A stretch of DNA of 64,000 nt from Oegoconia quadripuncta (lineage: Eukaryota; Arthropoda; Insecta; Lepidoptera; Autostichidae): positions 1,925,001 to 1,989,000 of the forward strand of contig OX438748.1 in assembly GCA_949316235.1 (NCBI GenBank), read 5' to 3'. Both the position numbers and the translations under genes were made by a program. The notes beneath the pieces were generated by a model. That model was not told the origin of the DNA. It ran no database searches and saw only the letters and a program-made list of their open reading frames with translations. Below, one piece after another: positions 13,001 to 23,100 of the stretch. Each line of letters opens with the position of its first letter. The first letter of the stretch is position 1.

Positions 13001-14448
13001 CTCTTATAGAGATAAGTTCGCCCTTTGTACATTTTTCTAAAATATTTGTTAATGACCATTTCTTTGTGTGTGTGTACAATAAAGTGTTAAAATAAAATAA
13101 ATAAATAAATGCTGTCTCAAAAATAGTCGAATAGTTCACAGTCAATAACTTGCTCCTTAATGAGAACAAAACGAAATGTCTTAGATTTTCATTACCTAAT
13201 GTTGAACAGGTTGCTAGCAAAATAAGAATTAAGCATGAAGAGTTGGACCTTATGGACACAACTGTATTCCTTGGTATGACTTTAGATTCAGGGTTACAGT
13301 GGGGACCCCACATTAAAAAACTAATGAAAAGACTCAGTTCTGCCGCATATGCTGTTAAGAAAATTCGAAATATCTGTGATATTGAAACAGCGCGCTTAGT
13401 CTACTTCAGCTACTTTCACAGCTTGATGTGATATGGTATCTTGCTGTGGGGAAATGCTGCTGATACAGATAGCATATTTGTCTTGCAGAAACGAGCTATT
13501 CGTGCAATTTATAAATTAAGGTCAAGAGATACATTAAGACAAATATTTAAAGAAATTAACATTTTAACATTTTCGTCACAATATACTTCTTTCTTGAATT
13601 GAATTGAATATACGTACATTAAATATAGTAATTCATGGGATTAAACGGCTTCTCTACACGATATATAAAAATTGTTGTAACCTTTCTTGATTGTAAATGA
13701 TTGATTGAAAAGAGACAAACCCTCTGAGTTTCTCGCTAGCTCTTCTCAGTAGTGGTCGCGTTCCGAGCTAGTGGTAGTTTTACAAAACAAATGACGTTCA
13801 TAAGTGCATATTGTATTGCCTACATGAATAAATGATTTTCATTTCATTTCAACTCACATAATTTCCATTTCTAATTTTTATTTTTTGGATAAAATCTGTT
13901 AATTAGGTATATCCTATACATACACTCTGCAACGTTTGTCGGGTTAATTCTGTTATATACACCTTATATAATTATCTATAGCGTTCTGTTACATAAAAAG
14001 TCGGAAAATGTAATGAATACACTGGGAAAATACGTGCGTGACTAACTTCATTCAATTTTGATAAATGTTTGCAGTAACCATTTACTAAGTGTGACAACTT
14101 CCGAGCATTGAAGCGCTTGTCATACTTATTACTGGCATATTTATCTCCAGTATTCTCCTACCTCATAGCCCTGTAAGGATTCACTTTTAACACGATATAC
14201 AAGCTGTAAGTAAAGAAATAATTGTTTAGAGCTCTGTTGAACTTGGCAATATTTTTTCAGAGTTCCTCCTGGGCGAGCGCATCCTGGCAGCGCCTGTTCT
14301 GGTAGAAGGGGCCGTCTCCCGCGACATCTACCTCCCCCGAGGATCCTGGCGGGACGGCGTCACCGGGCAGATGATCCAGGGCCCCACCTGGCTGCTCGAC
14401 TACCCCGCTCCTTTAGACACGCTTCCTTACTTCACCCTCGAAGATTGA
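4001..14448 (+). CDS. Gene A: GH31 family glycosidase, MYORG-like (first exon not found)
   Basis: Spliced gene assembled from GT-AG sites: exons 4001-4108, 5716-5883, 7005-7665, 8092-8284, 9356-9465, 10385-10640, 12166-12322 and 14261-14448 (stop TGA). Phases are consistent and give 612 residues plus an incomplete first codon, so a short upstream exon with the ATG is missing. The first exon seen begins [15 protein letters not shown], which looks like the end of a secretion signal. The catalytic region reads IDDLWE, then WVHPFIN, then [12 protein letters not shown] (Asp codon 8255-8257, expected nucleophile) and RMVDKDTYW (Asp codon 10419-10421, expected acid/base, 58 residues later). From family knowledge, MYORG-type GH31 enzymes are retaining alpha-glycosidases, and vertebrate MYORG acts on alpha-galactosides; the substrate here is unknown. 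The protein stops at PYFTLED without a C-terminal tail. Both catalytic residues are intact and no frameshift was seen, so it is probably active and secreted or luminal. Confidence 0.9.
4207..4402 (-). mobile_element. SINE family A, truncated copy
   Basis: Oligo-T, 'tatgcacaacgggttggtac', 'gttaagtgaagatgaggtcg' and 'agataagatggtggtagcta'. It ends inside the body. Confidence 0.85.
4404..4650 (-). mobile_element. SINE family B with an internal insertion
   Basis: Minus-strand tRNA-like SINE: 'actatggatactagataacg', 'catccatgactcggga', then about 65 bp of foreign sequence (agaataagaatcgttt...), then 'gattcgaacctgcaaccgtt' and 'tttcgctgacagggtcacta'. Confidence 0.75.
5910..6223 (-). mobile_element. 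SINE family A, near full-length copy
   Basis: Runs from 'tttatgcacaacaggtt' to the tRNA-like head 'ccccgctggggatagaaccc ... acattgaggcggt'. It lies in the intron after exon 5716-5883 of gene A. Confidence 0.85.
6411..6687 (+). mobile_element. Solo LTR (277 bp) with 5-bp target duplication
   Basis: Begins TGTTGGGAGA, ends ACTGAACA (TGTT...AACA termini), and is flanked on both sides by CGCTG (6406-6410 and 6688-6692). It includes a TATATATA box and 'ggtacacttgtacc'. Related copies lie at 47356-47536 and 59744-60011. No internal retroviral-type genes are attached. Orientation is arbitrary. Confidence 0.8.
7666..8091 (+). other. Gene A intron, nothing recognised
   Basis: 426-bp AT-rich intron between the 661-nt and 193-nt exons, with donor gtatgt and acceptor ttttcgtag. 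No repeat or regulatory site was identified. Confidence 0.7.
8868..9250 (-). mobile_element. Relic of a LINE ORF2 C-terminus
   Basis: Minus-strand reading with breaks gives [20 protein letters not shown], then CCPACPDTC, then [15 protein letters not shown]. This is the pattern of the Cys-rich C-terminal end of non-LTR retrotransposon proteins. It has stop codons and is dead, inside the gene A intron that precedes 9356. Confidence 0.6.
9650..9860. mobile_element. Rearranged LINE fragment
   Basis: 9660-9805 is the reverse complement of 28097-28230 (LINE tail). 9805-9855 (attgagggaaagattgaagg) matches 28045-28095 in direct orientation. Two parts of one LINE thus face each other. Confidence 0.6.
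10766..11210. repeat. 440-bp non-coding repeat, copy 1
   Basis: From 'aggtccttacctatgaaatt' to 'aactccaatttc' it matches 19405-19842 at high identity, including 'gggaacggcaaat' and 'ttatcggataacattaagtt'. No ORF, tRNA head or terminal inverted repeat is evident. The class is unknown. Confidence 0.8.
11278..11430. mobile_element. Short MITE, family F, copy 1
   Basis: 'cccgtatttcagaacgtcgc' begins a unit with an internal palindrome (gtagatctac) and 'aaagctgtccctttttaact'. It ends 'gagtaacattctataaaatg'. Copies follow at 11565-11710 and 42163-42275. Confidence 0.6.
11565..11710. mobile_element. Short MITE, family F, copy 2
   Basis: 'cgtatttcagtacgttgctc' through 'aaagctgtccctttttaact' to 'gagtaaaattcagtaatata'. 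It lies close to copy 1 in the same intron. A further end fragment (cattctgtagtacgggccta) follows at 11849-11873. Confidence 0.6.
11906..12100 (+). mobile_element. SINE family B just upstream of a gene A exon
   Basis: tRNA-like head 'tggtgtactggatagtg' and B box 'gcgggttcaaatcccgcg', tail 'ggaactagatgata' and TTTAT repeats. It ends about 65 bp before the acceptor of exon 12166-12322. Confidence 0.8.
12607..12662 (-). mobile_element. SINE family A, 56-bp 3' fragment
   Basis: Oligo-T, 'atgcacgacgggttcgta' and 'cacctgatgttaag', then an abrupt switch into LINE reverse-transcriptase sequence. Confidence 0.7.
12663..13600 (+). mobile_element. LINE fragment with reverse transcriptase (Jockey/CR1-like)
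   Basis: Broken ORF2: [19 protein letters not shown] and FADDTSLIV at 12666-12780 (RT core). After intervening tail sequence (12785-13110), 13143-13600 reads [44 protein letters not shown] and [12 protein letters not shown]. Internal stops (e.g. after YFHSLM) make it inactive. Confidence 0.8.
13601..14260 (+). other. Rest of the last gene A intron
   Basis: AT-rich. The stretch to about 13850 ends 'gaataaatgattttcatttc', resembling a LINE 3' tail. 13850-14260 contains nothing recognisable apart from the tttttttcag acceptor. Confidence 0.5.
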
Positions 14449-14462
14449 CGAGATTTCACTGT

Positions 14463-14468
14463 AAATAA
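14463..14468 (+). terminator. Candidate polyadenylation signal of gene A
   Basis: AATAAA lies 15 nt after the TGA of gene A and is followed by a second hexamer (AAATAAAT) about 10 nt on. A very short 3' UTR would result. Confidence 0.5.
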
Positions 14469-14540
14469 ATTAAAATAAATTATTTAAAAAAATGGTTTGT
14501 TTCATTAAATACTTACTAGATATTTGTGTTGTACACGCGG

Positions 14541-14872
14541 TTTTTTTATGCATAACGGGGTAGCACTAGACCTCAATCCGTGATGTTAAGTGAGATGAGG
14601 CTGGAGGTGGAAGCGTGCTGACCCGGAAACTCCATCTTATTTTGGGGACTGGATCTTATATCCGACAACCGGAACACAACAATGCAATTTATATTGCTGT
14701 TCGGCGGCAGACTTAGATAAGATGGTGGTAGCTGGCCAGGCGGACATTTAAAATGCCCTACCACCAACCAAACCGAGTGCTAAACAGTACACCACTGGGG
14801 ATCGAACCCGCGACCTCCGAGTCGTAAATCCTTAGTTGTTTACATTGAGCACGTAGGCGGTTGTACGATTAC
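14541..14872 (-). mobile_element. SINE family A, near full-length copy
   Basis: Oligo-T, 'tatgcataacggggtagcac', body, then the head 'ccactggggatcgaacccgc' and 'tttacattgagcacgtaggc'. It lies 90 bp after the gene A stop. Confidence 0.85.
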
Positions 14873-14889
14873 CGCAACACTTCCAGTAT

Positions 14890-15225
14890 AAAACGCCAAT
14901 CGCGCTATTTTATAACGGTTGTACCGTTCGAAGAACGTTTTTGTTTTAGCGTTACGTTAGTGTTTTTCTGAACACTTAAATCGTTGACGTAGCGCTAAAT
15001 TTGAACGGTATTACCAAAGCTAAACCAAACCAAAAACGTTACGTTAAGCACATTTCGTATCGCGCTAATTATTTGAACGGAAATGAACCTAGTATTAACT
15101 CTAAACATTTTGGGTTTAGTTTCACTTTGATAGCGTGAACGATATAATCGTTCATACAAAAATTTTTTCATTCGAACATTCCATTCGAACGGAAAAACCG
15201 TTGTAAAATAGCCCGAACCAAACGC
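14890..15225. mobile_element. MITE, family G
   Basis: 'cgcgctattttataacggtt' at the left and 'accgttgtaaaatagcccg' at the right form inverted ends. The interior has many 'ttgaacgg' and 'cgaacg' motifs. Related pieces lie at 39968-40125 and 47862-48052. Confidence 0.55.
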
Positions 15226-15445
15226 TGAGCTTACCAGGAGCATTAAAAAATACTAAGCGAATTTTTATTTTTATTTTACTTTATTAGAAAACCAACCGCT
15301 TTTTTTATAAATCATTAAGAACAAAGATAGATAAGTCTAAACATCAGCCAATTACAGGTTTCCCTATACTCTTATTACATAAATTTGAGAGAGATAATAG
15401 GTATACATAGGAAAAAAGGAAAAAGAATCAATCATATGGACAAAT

Positions 15446-15463
15446 GGGGGGGGGGGGGGGGGG
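15446..15463. repeat. Poly-G run (18 bases)
   Basis: An uninterrupted G18 tract in AT-rich spacer. The length is prone to sequencing and assembly error. Confidence 0.9.
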
Positions 15464-16499
15464 TTATATGTAGTGTATGGTTATGGTGTAGTCAAACTAT
15501 TTAAAAAGTAGATTTATCCCCGGGCATGACATTTGGTTTTACTTTGGCAACGGCAACGCTTTGGGAATGCAACGCAATTGCGCGATGCCTACCAATTTTG
15601 TACATCAGCTAAACCTTTACGTTTCATTCGAACGTGAAAACCGTCTTCTTGGGCAGTCGGGTAAATGGTGCGATTGGCTCCCTTGACGTCCACTTCGTGT
15701 ATTCTAGCATCACGTACGTCATACATCGCATAAAGATTTAGCTGTCTGATCTTCCAGACGGTGTATGCTGCGGAACTCAATCTACTCGCTAAAGATTCTA
15801 GATGTGTTTTTTTTTCGAATTTCAAGTGGCTGAGAGCTGAAAAGGGGACGGTCCCTCGACCCGCGGGTTGACTCAAACTTGTTCGAGTTTTTTTAATGAA
15901 TTTCTTCTTTTCATATAACGTGACCAATATAATTGATGGAGATGCGTCAGGATAAGTTATCATAGACAACCGACTACCGTTAAAACAAATACCAATAGAT
16001 TGCCGAAACTTTGACTCACTGCTTTTTCCGACATTTTAACCAATTTTGGAGATCTATGTATCTAACAAAATCCCCACGGTAAATCTTATCGATATCACAC
16101 GTTTAGGTAGATAGGCAATCGATGATAGTAACTCAAGAGCAATAGATAACTGCTTCTGCTAGCTGGATGATGTTGTTATCCACTCTGTAGATATTGCATA
16201 TCTCTGTCACGGGTTCTGGCAGTCAGTGGAGAGAGTTGATAGTGATGGGTGTCCTAAGGATAGTTTTAGGTAAGTTATATTTGGAAATAATCCAGACTAT
16301 CTAGTGATAAATAGAATATTAAATAAGAGTGATTCAATAACTCGATTATGTCTGTGGCATTGTAGTGGCAAAACTGCTGAACCATATACTAAACCTTTCT
16401 TAACCATATTTGATGGAAATCAGTTAAGCAATTTCAATTAAGCATTTAGCACAGTTAGATGACATCTTCGTCTCTCGAGGGTTTTCTTAATTTTCAATT

Positions 16500-16910
16500 T
16501 TAACCGGTGTTGTCGCATCATTTACATTTATGGGCCGTGCCCTTGACCTTTTGGAATCATACTTATGTAATTGAGTTCAAAGGGTTGATGTCAATGGTAA
16601 GAGGTCGTCATGGTCAGCAGTTTGCACAGGTGTTCCACAGGGCTCAATTCTCGGGCCATTCTTATTTCTTGTCTATATCAATGATCTACCTAATTGTACA
16701 AATGGAAACCATGAGTTAACAATATTTGCGGATGACACTTCCTTGCTCTTCAAAGTTAGCAGACGACAGAAAACTGACGATGTGAATAGTGCTATTTCTA
16801 AGGTGGTTGAATGGTTTACGTCAAATAACCTACTCCTTAATGAAAAAAAAAACCAAATGCAGAAAATTGTCATTACCTAATGTCAAACAGGTAGCTAATT
16901 GAATAAGCCA
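16500..16910 (+). mobile_element. LINE reverse-transcriptase fragment (Jockey/CR1-like)
   Basis: Frame-broken reading of [20 protein letters not shown], then FADDTSLLF and NLLLNEKK. Same family as 12663-13600. It ends about 130 bp before the N-terminal exon of gene B. Confidence 0.75.
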
Positions 16911-17041
16911 AATTAGCGATGAATTACCTCTAAATAATACATATAATCTTTGTTTCCCTAGTCACACACAAACATTCACGGGTAGAGGTACGATCATTAG
17001 CTTCTATTATAGGGAGAGTAATTTGTCTGTTTTGTACTTAG

Positions 17042-17158
17042 CTGTGCTAGCGCTGGGTGCGCGGGCTTACTCAGAGGGTGTATCCATGCGGGCTGATGAC
17101 GTCACACTCAGCCTGGAACCACAGCTCACCGGCGGATTTGAGCTCGTATTGATCAGCG
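17042..17158 (+). CDS. Gene B, N-terminal (signal-peptide region) exon
   Basis: This exon is easy to miss because no long ORF marks it. It follows a 'tttgtacttag' acceptor, reads from 2 nt of a split codon, and ends with AGC plus g before 'gtactg'. It encodes [19 protein letters not shown] and ends [10 protein letters not shown], matching the 'GGLNLITL' and 'GGLNIVLQ' ends of the same exon in A (4001-4108) and C (40159-40278). Its length (117 nt) lies between those of A (108) and C (120). It shows that the in-frame ATG at 20940 is not the true start of gene B. Confidence 0.8.
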
Positions 17159-20100
17159 GTACTGTGAAATAATTTTCATAAATGCACTCTTTTGACGACC
17201 CATTAGTGTAGTGGGTAATCACTCTGTCTTCGAAACTAGCAGTTGCGGGTTCGAATCCGTCTAGGGGTAAATGTTTGTGTGATGAATAACAACATTTATT
17301 CCCGAGTCATATAAATATTTATGTATGTTTATTCGTAATCTAGTGTTATAGCATATTTGTTTATTTTATTTATTTAGGTATGCCTATAGTACCAACTACA
17401 TCGGAATTGAAATCCGAAATCCCAAAACAACTACGAATTTTACGGTATAAATAACTGTATATGACTGAATGACAACATAATGAACAAGGTGAACTCTTCC
17501 AACACTGTGACATAGACATACCAGCAGAATAACATCGATTAGTTGGGACGATTTCCCTAATCTCGGACCATAGTCTCGGATGGTAGTAGCGTTCGGGAAA
17601 GTGCGCTAAGTCTTCTCATCCAGAATACTACGAAAGTCTTCAATCAACGTGTCTTACCAGGCTGAAATGTGGTCTCACTATGTGCCTCATAAGAAAGCTC
17701 AAGGACACCTACGAGTTATGATCAGGAATGCGGAAATCCGTAGAAGGAAGACAGTCGCCGACATAGCCAAGTTAAAGTTGAAGTAAAAAAATTGAGTTCG
17801 TTCTCGAATAATTAGCCGTTTATGTCGCTTTCGTTCAATTAGTAGGTAAGTACTTGTAGGCGTCCCAGAAGTAAGGATAAGGGGATAAGTGGTACCAAAT
17901 AAAGCATTATAAGATTGCCTATTGGCGATCGAACGCAAAAATTTTTTGGCGGTTCGACGGACCCTAACGTTCTGGGGCTCTACCGCCTAACTCAAAGCTT
18001 TAGCGACAGCCATAGCAATGACTGTCTGTCTTGGCCATTGTGTTTTTTTTTATGCACGACGGTTTTGTACTTGACCTCAATCACACCTAATATTAAGTGA
18101 AGATGAAGTCGAAGGTGGATGCGTACTGACCTGGAAACCCCAACACATTTGGGGGACTGGCTATCTTATCTCTGATAACCGGAACACAACAAGCTATTAA
18201 CATTGCTGCTTGGCGGCAGATTTAGATAAGATGGTGGTAGCTAGCCAGGCGGACATTTAAAATGCCCTACCACCAACCAAACCGAGTACTTAAACATGTA
18301 CCCCGCTGGGGATCGAACCCGCGACCTCCGAATCGTAAATCCAATGTTGTTTACATTGAGCCACTGAGGCGGTTAGACGGTGTTACGATATGACAAGGAC
18401 GAACAGTGCATTGTCGTCATAAACGATAGCAATTCCCAAAGCAATTGAGTTAGGCGGCCTGGGGGCTGGAATGGAGACCACGCACTGACAAGCGTAGCAT
18501 TAGTCTACTGGTGGACGGTTGATCTAATGAATGCGATTATGGCAACGAAAGAGATATACGATGTGAAAGTGGATGTTAGTATTGGTAGGGGAAGACCACG
18601 GCTAATATACCATGATCAAATCGGGGTCTTAAATAAAGGTCAAGTCAAGAGTACCCTAAACCGATGTATGAACAACCTGAGTCACTGAATAAAGCAAGGT
18701 GTGTCAGGGTCGTAGCAAGAGGAAGTCTGTGGTCTCTGCCTACACCTACGGGAAACAGGCTTGACTTTATGCATGTATGTTCCTTGGTTGATAAACAGGA
18801 GCGGATTCACCAATTAAAAGCTTAATATGATTAGCACGCACTTCAATTACACCTGGTATATTTCTAATTTGTATTGTATGTAAGTATTTGCGAAGTGTTA
18901 CAGGCAATATAATCTTAAGATGAATAATCAATCAGCGTTAACCAAGGTCAAGTTTACTTGATCAGCTACTTAGGAAGTGTAGCACACTTAAGGTTATCTG
19001 ATGGCTCGATATCAGATATCGGAAAGTACTCCGAGTGAACTCGGTCCGTGTTGATAGGTTCAGGAATCGAAAGTCTAGACCACTTTGTAGGCTGCAAAAG
19101 TGGATACAATCCTGCCTAAAAGATTTTTAAGAATTGGTTTATTTTTTTTTTAATATGAGAGGGCAGCAAACGAGCCTGCGGGTCACCTGATGGAAAGCAA
19201 TCACCGCCGCCCATGGACACCCGCAACACCAAAAGGGTCACAGATGCGTTGGCGGCCTTTGAGGAAGGTGTAGGCTCGTTTCTTGAAGGTTTCAATGTCG
19301 TACTAATTTCTAACGGAAATATTTTTGATTCTTGTGCAGTCAAATGTACAACACTGTGGTACAACATAAAGATTGTGTAGGTATAGGTACGGATCGTGAA
19401 TTTAGGTATTAGGTCCTTACCTATGAAATTGACGTTTTGTATGAAGAATTTCATTAAGACTGTTTTCTCCATACGAACATTTTTGATTTTTTTTTGGGAA
19501 CGGCAAATCGAAATTTAGCTAAACTTTGTGTGTATTATCGGATAACATTAAGTTAAGTATAGGCAGCCTTAATTTTTAAAAGTAACCGCTTTATAAAAGT
19601 TTCAGCGAATCTAAGAAATGTTTATGGGAAGCACATGACAAGAGCTCTGTTAAATTTTTTTTATTATGTGATTTAGCCCAGAAATTAAAAAATATTTCAT
19701 GTGAAACCTTGAAATAATATTCTATTTTCCAAATAAAAAACAAATTCGGATATAGCTTTGAAAATAGCGAATTGGTACATGTGATTAACGAAGAAAAAGA
19801 ACTCCAATTTCTAATTCGAATAGGTAATGACCCCATATTTTCAACCCTTTTTAATTGAGCAGGTACCTACTTTTTAAAACTAGAAATTATAAAGAACCAA
19901 CAATGTAAAAATAAACCTATTAAGAAAAATACTTTATTTACTCGTCACGTACCTACGTTTTGCTACATAAAAAAACCTCCGAGACTTATAATTTCTGGTG
20001 TTGATGAAATGTACTCAAGTACTGCTGCTGCACTCAAATTGTAGGTGGATCGGTTTTTCTTATAATAATTATTATAAACATAATAAAATATTGTTATATG

Positions 20101-23100
20101 AATTCTTTGGTTTGTCTATTCGGATTTATAATTTACTAGCTTTCCTCCCGCGACTTCGTACGCGTGGAAGATTTTATCAAAACACAAACAACAAACTTTC
20201 ATTCCCTATTTTATCCCCTTGGTGGTAGAATTTATCAAAATCCTTTCTTAGCGGATGCCTACGTCATAACATCTACCTGCATGCCAAATTTCAGCCCGAT
20301 CCGTCCAGTGGTTTGGGCTGGGCGTTGATAGATCACTATATCAGTCACCTTTGAGTTATATATATTTAGATTCCTTGTAGTAACTATGAAGTAGGTATTC
20401 GAGAGACAAATAATAATAAATAAATAAATATTTCGGACACTTACACCAATCATCTAGTCCCAAACTAAGCAAAGCTTGTACTATGGATACTAGATAATGG
20501 ATAAACATACATAAATATTTATATAAACATCCATGAGTCAAGAATAAATGTTCATATTCATCACACAAACATTTACCCGTCGCGGGATTAGAACCCGCAA
20601 CCGTTGGTTTCGCTGACAGGGTCACTATCCACTACACCAATCGGTCTAATTAAACATTATTCACTGCATAGTACACACAACTAAAAATAAATATAATAAT
20701 AGAAAATAATAGAAGAACAATAAACACTATGTAAACACAAAACTGAAAGCACAGATACACCATGCAAGATTTACTCATGGGCTGTACCCACTGTGCACTG
20801 AAAGGGCTCTGACTGAGCACAAAGCTGCGGGAGAGACAGAGGGCATAATTCTGTGTCCCAAATTTGATCCAAATCCTTTCTTTCGCAACATACAAACAAC
20901 AAAATAAGTTGGATTGTCTAACTTTAGTTACTACGAACAATGAATCCGATCTCCTTCGCGTGGTCCGCGGTATCCACGGCATCCATCCCCGACAACTTTA
21001 ATGTTACTCTTTCCATAGGTGAGGATCGAACTGTATACGCCCACATTGGTCGCACTCTGGTTTCGCCATACACGTCTGAGGAGATCGAAGGTGGATATAC
21101 GATCAGGATCGCCGGTGCAACCCTCAACCTGACTACGGTGAATGACAACGCTAATGATGCACGTGGCATCAAAGTCCAGTGGAACGTTGAAGGATATACC
21201 AGACTTGAGGATTGTATTGACTTTGGTAAGATATTTAGATATTATAGGATCACTTTTTTGTCCGTCTGTCTCTATCTGTCTGTCAAGGTCCTTTTTCTCA
21301 GAAACGGCTGGAGGTGTCAAGTTATTGATATCCAATAAATAAAAGTAGTGTTTGAAGTCCCCTCGTACTACAGTACAAAAATTAGAAGGTACGGCCCTTC
21401 ATAGAGCGTTTTCATACTAAAAATTCCACTGGCACATCATCTAAGCTATCTTCCGTTCTACTTCAATCTTGGAATATCAAATTTATGGGCAATCATTATT
21501 TAAAATCCCGTATAGATTTATTTTTTATTGAAGAAGTTCAATAAATCTAATCCGTATTTTGTTGTGCAATAAAGTATATTTGGTTGATTGAAAAGATCTA
21601 TTGTGATGTTAGATAAGGAACCCACCGAGCACTGCGTGTATTTGCAGAATTAGTCAAGTTATGCAATCTACAATGTTAATACAGTTTTGTTCGTTAAATC
21701 AAAGTTAAACCTTAATTGCTAGGTCCAATTAATTATTAGGTTTCTTTTATAAGTTATTCGATCTAGTCATAACGATATTTATACCATTATTACCATTTAA
21801 GGTACAAATCATTGGTACGGTGGACCGATGCAGCTAAATCAGATCTATCCAATAGAGATGGCTGAACAGCACTATGCTGCTTACGTTTCAAAAGAAGGAG
21901 ATAACGGAGCGATTATTGAAAGATACTGGCTCAATTCCAATGGAGAGTACATCTACGTACACCCAGAGGCACCCCTCTTCATAGATTATAACAATATAGC
22001 AGTTAATCACATGTGCTTTGGAGCTCAAGTTGCTGATCCTTATTCCTCAAGGAGGAACCACACGGAGCTCTCATACGACATCTGGTTCCTGTCAGACGTA
22101 AAGGCTGCGCATAAACATGCAGTTTCGAACTATTTGGGAAAACCATCCGACGTTCCTGACTTCAGGATGGTCCAGCACCCAATTTGGTCAACATGGGCCC
22201 AATACTCGAGAGATATTGATGAAGGGAATTTAATGGAATTCGCTAATCAGATCAGGCAGTACGGATTCAATGACTCGCAATTTGAAATCGATGACCTCTG
22301 GGAGGTTTGCTACGGCTCGCTGACAGTTGACGAGAATAAGTTTAGTAATTTCACGAACCTTGTCCAGGAGATCAAAGCACTTGGTTTCCGTGTGACTATA
22401 TGGGTACATCCGTTTATTAACCGGGACTGCGAACCGTGGTACACCGAGGCTTTGAATAATGGGTATGTATTCCCGATGACGTTATAACCAGCACTGCTCC
22501 TAAGTAAAATTGGTGGTCAAACATTTTGATTTTGGTATTTAAATCTACGAACCCCAAGAAGTATCGTCTACCATTGGTAGTGATAACGTCAATAATTGCC
22601 TTTATTTTCTTAAATTTATTAATATTTCAAGAATTGTCATATAAAACTTGCTGATCTATTATACAGCCTTAAATAATAGGTTTTTTTAATCTTTTACTTT
22701 AAAGATTAGATCTCTCTCCAAACATAACTTACTTTATTTGCAGTTACCTAGTGTTGAACGAAGTTGGCAGTCCAGACACTTCGTGGTGGAACAACAATGG
22801 CTCAGTCCCTGGCTATGTGGACTTCACCAACCCTGACGCAGCAGAATGGTGGTACGGACGGGTCAGGAGTCTGATAGACACCTACGACATCGACAGCTTG
22901 AAATTCGATGCTGGCGAGAGCAGTTTCTCCCCGCAAGTATGTTGGACGGAATCAACAAAGATTTGCAATCTTTATCCTGATATCAAATTAAAATTGTATT
23001 TGAAAATGCTTTCATGTTCAAAAGTCTTTGTTGTCACCATTCTAAACTGTCTTGTAGTAGTCTGTTCCAATGATGATTTCGGATTTCAGATACCAGTACA

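Larger units (their letters stand above)
14449..17041. other. Spacer between genes A and B
   Basis: Contains a SINE A copy, a MITE G copy, an 18-base G run (15446-15463) and a LINE RT fragment. 15470-16500 has no recognisable gene. The first exon and promoter of gene B should lie in this short spacer, but no signal-peptide start could be singled out. Confidence 0.6.

Noticed and set aside
20940..21018. ATG at 20940 ([20 protein letters not shown]) as the start of gene B
   Set aside because: Phase and alignment with A and C place the exon start at 21019 after 'ttccatag'. The homologous upstream exon is found at 17042-17158.
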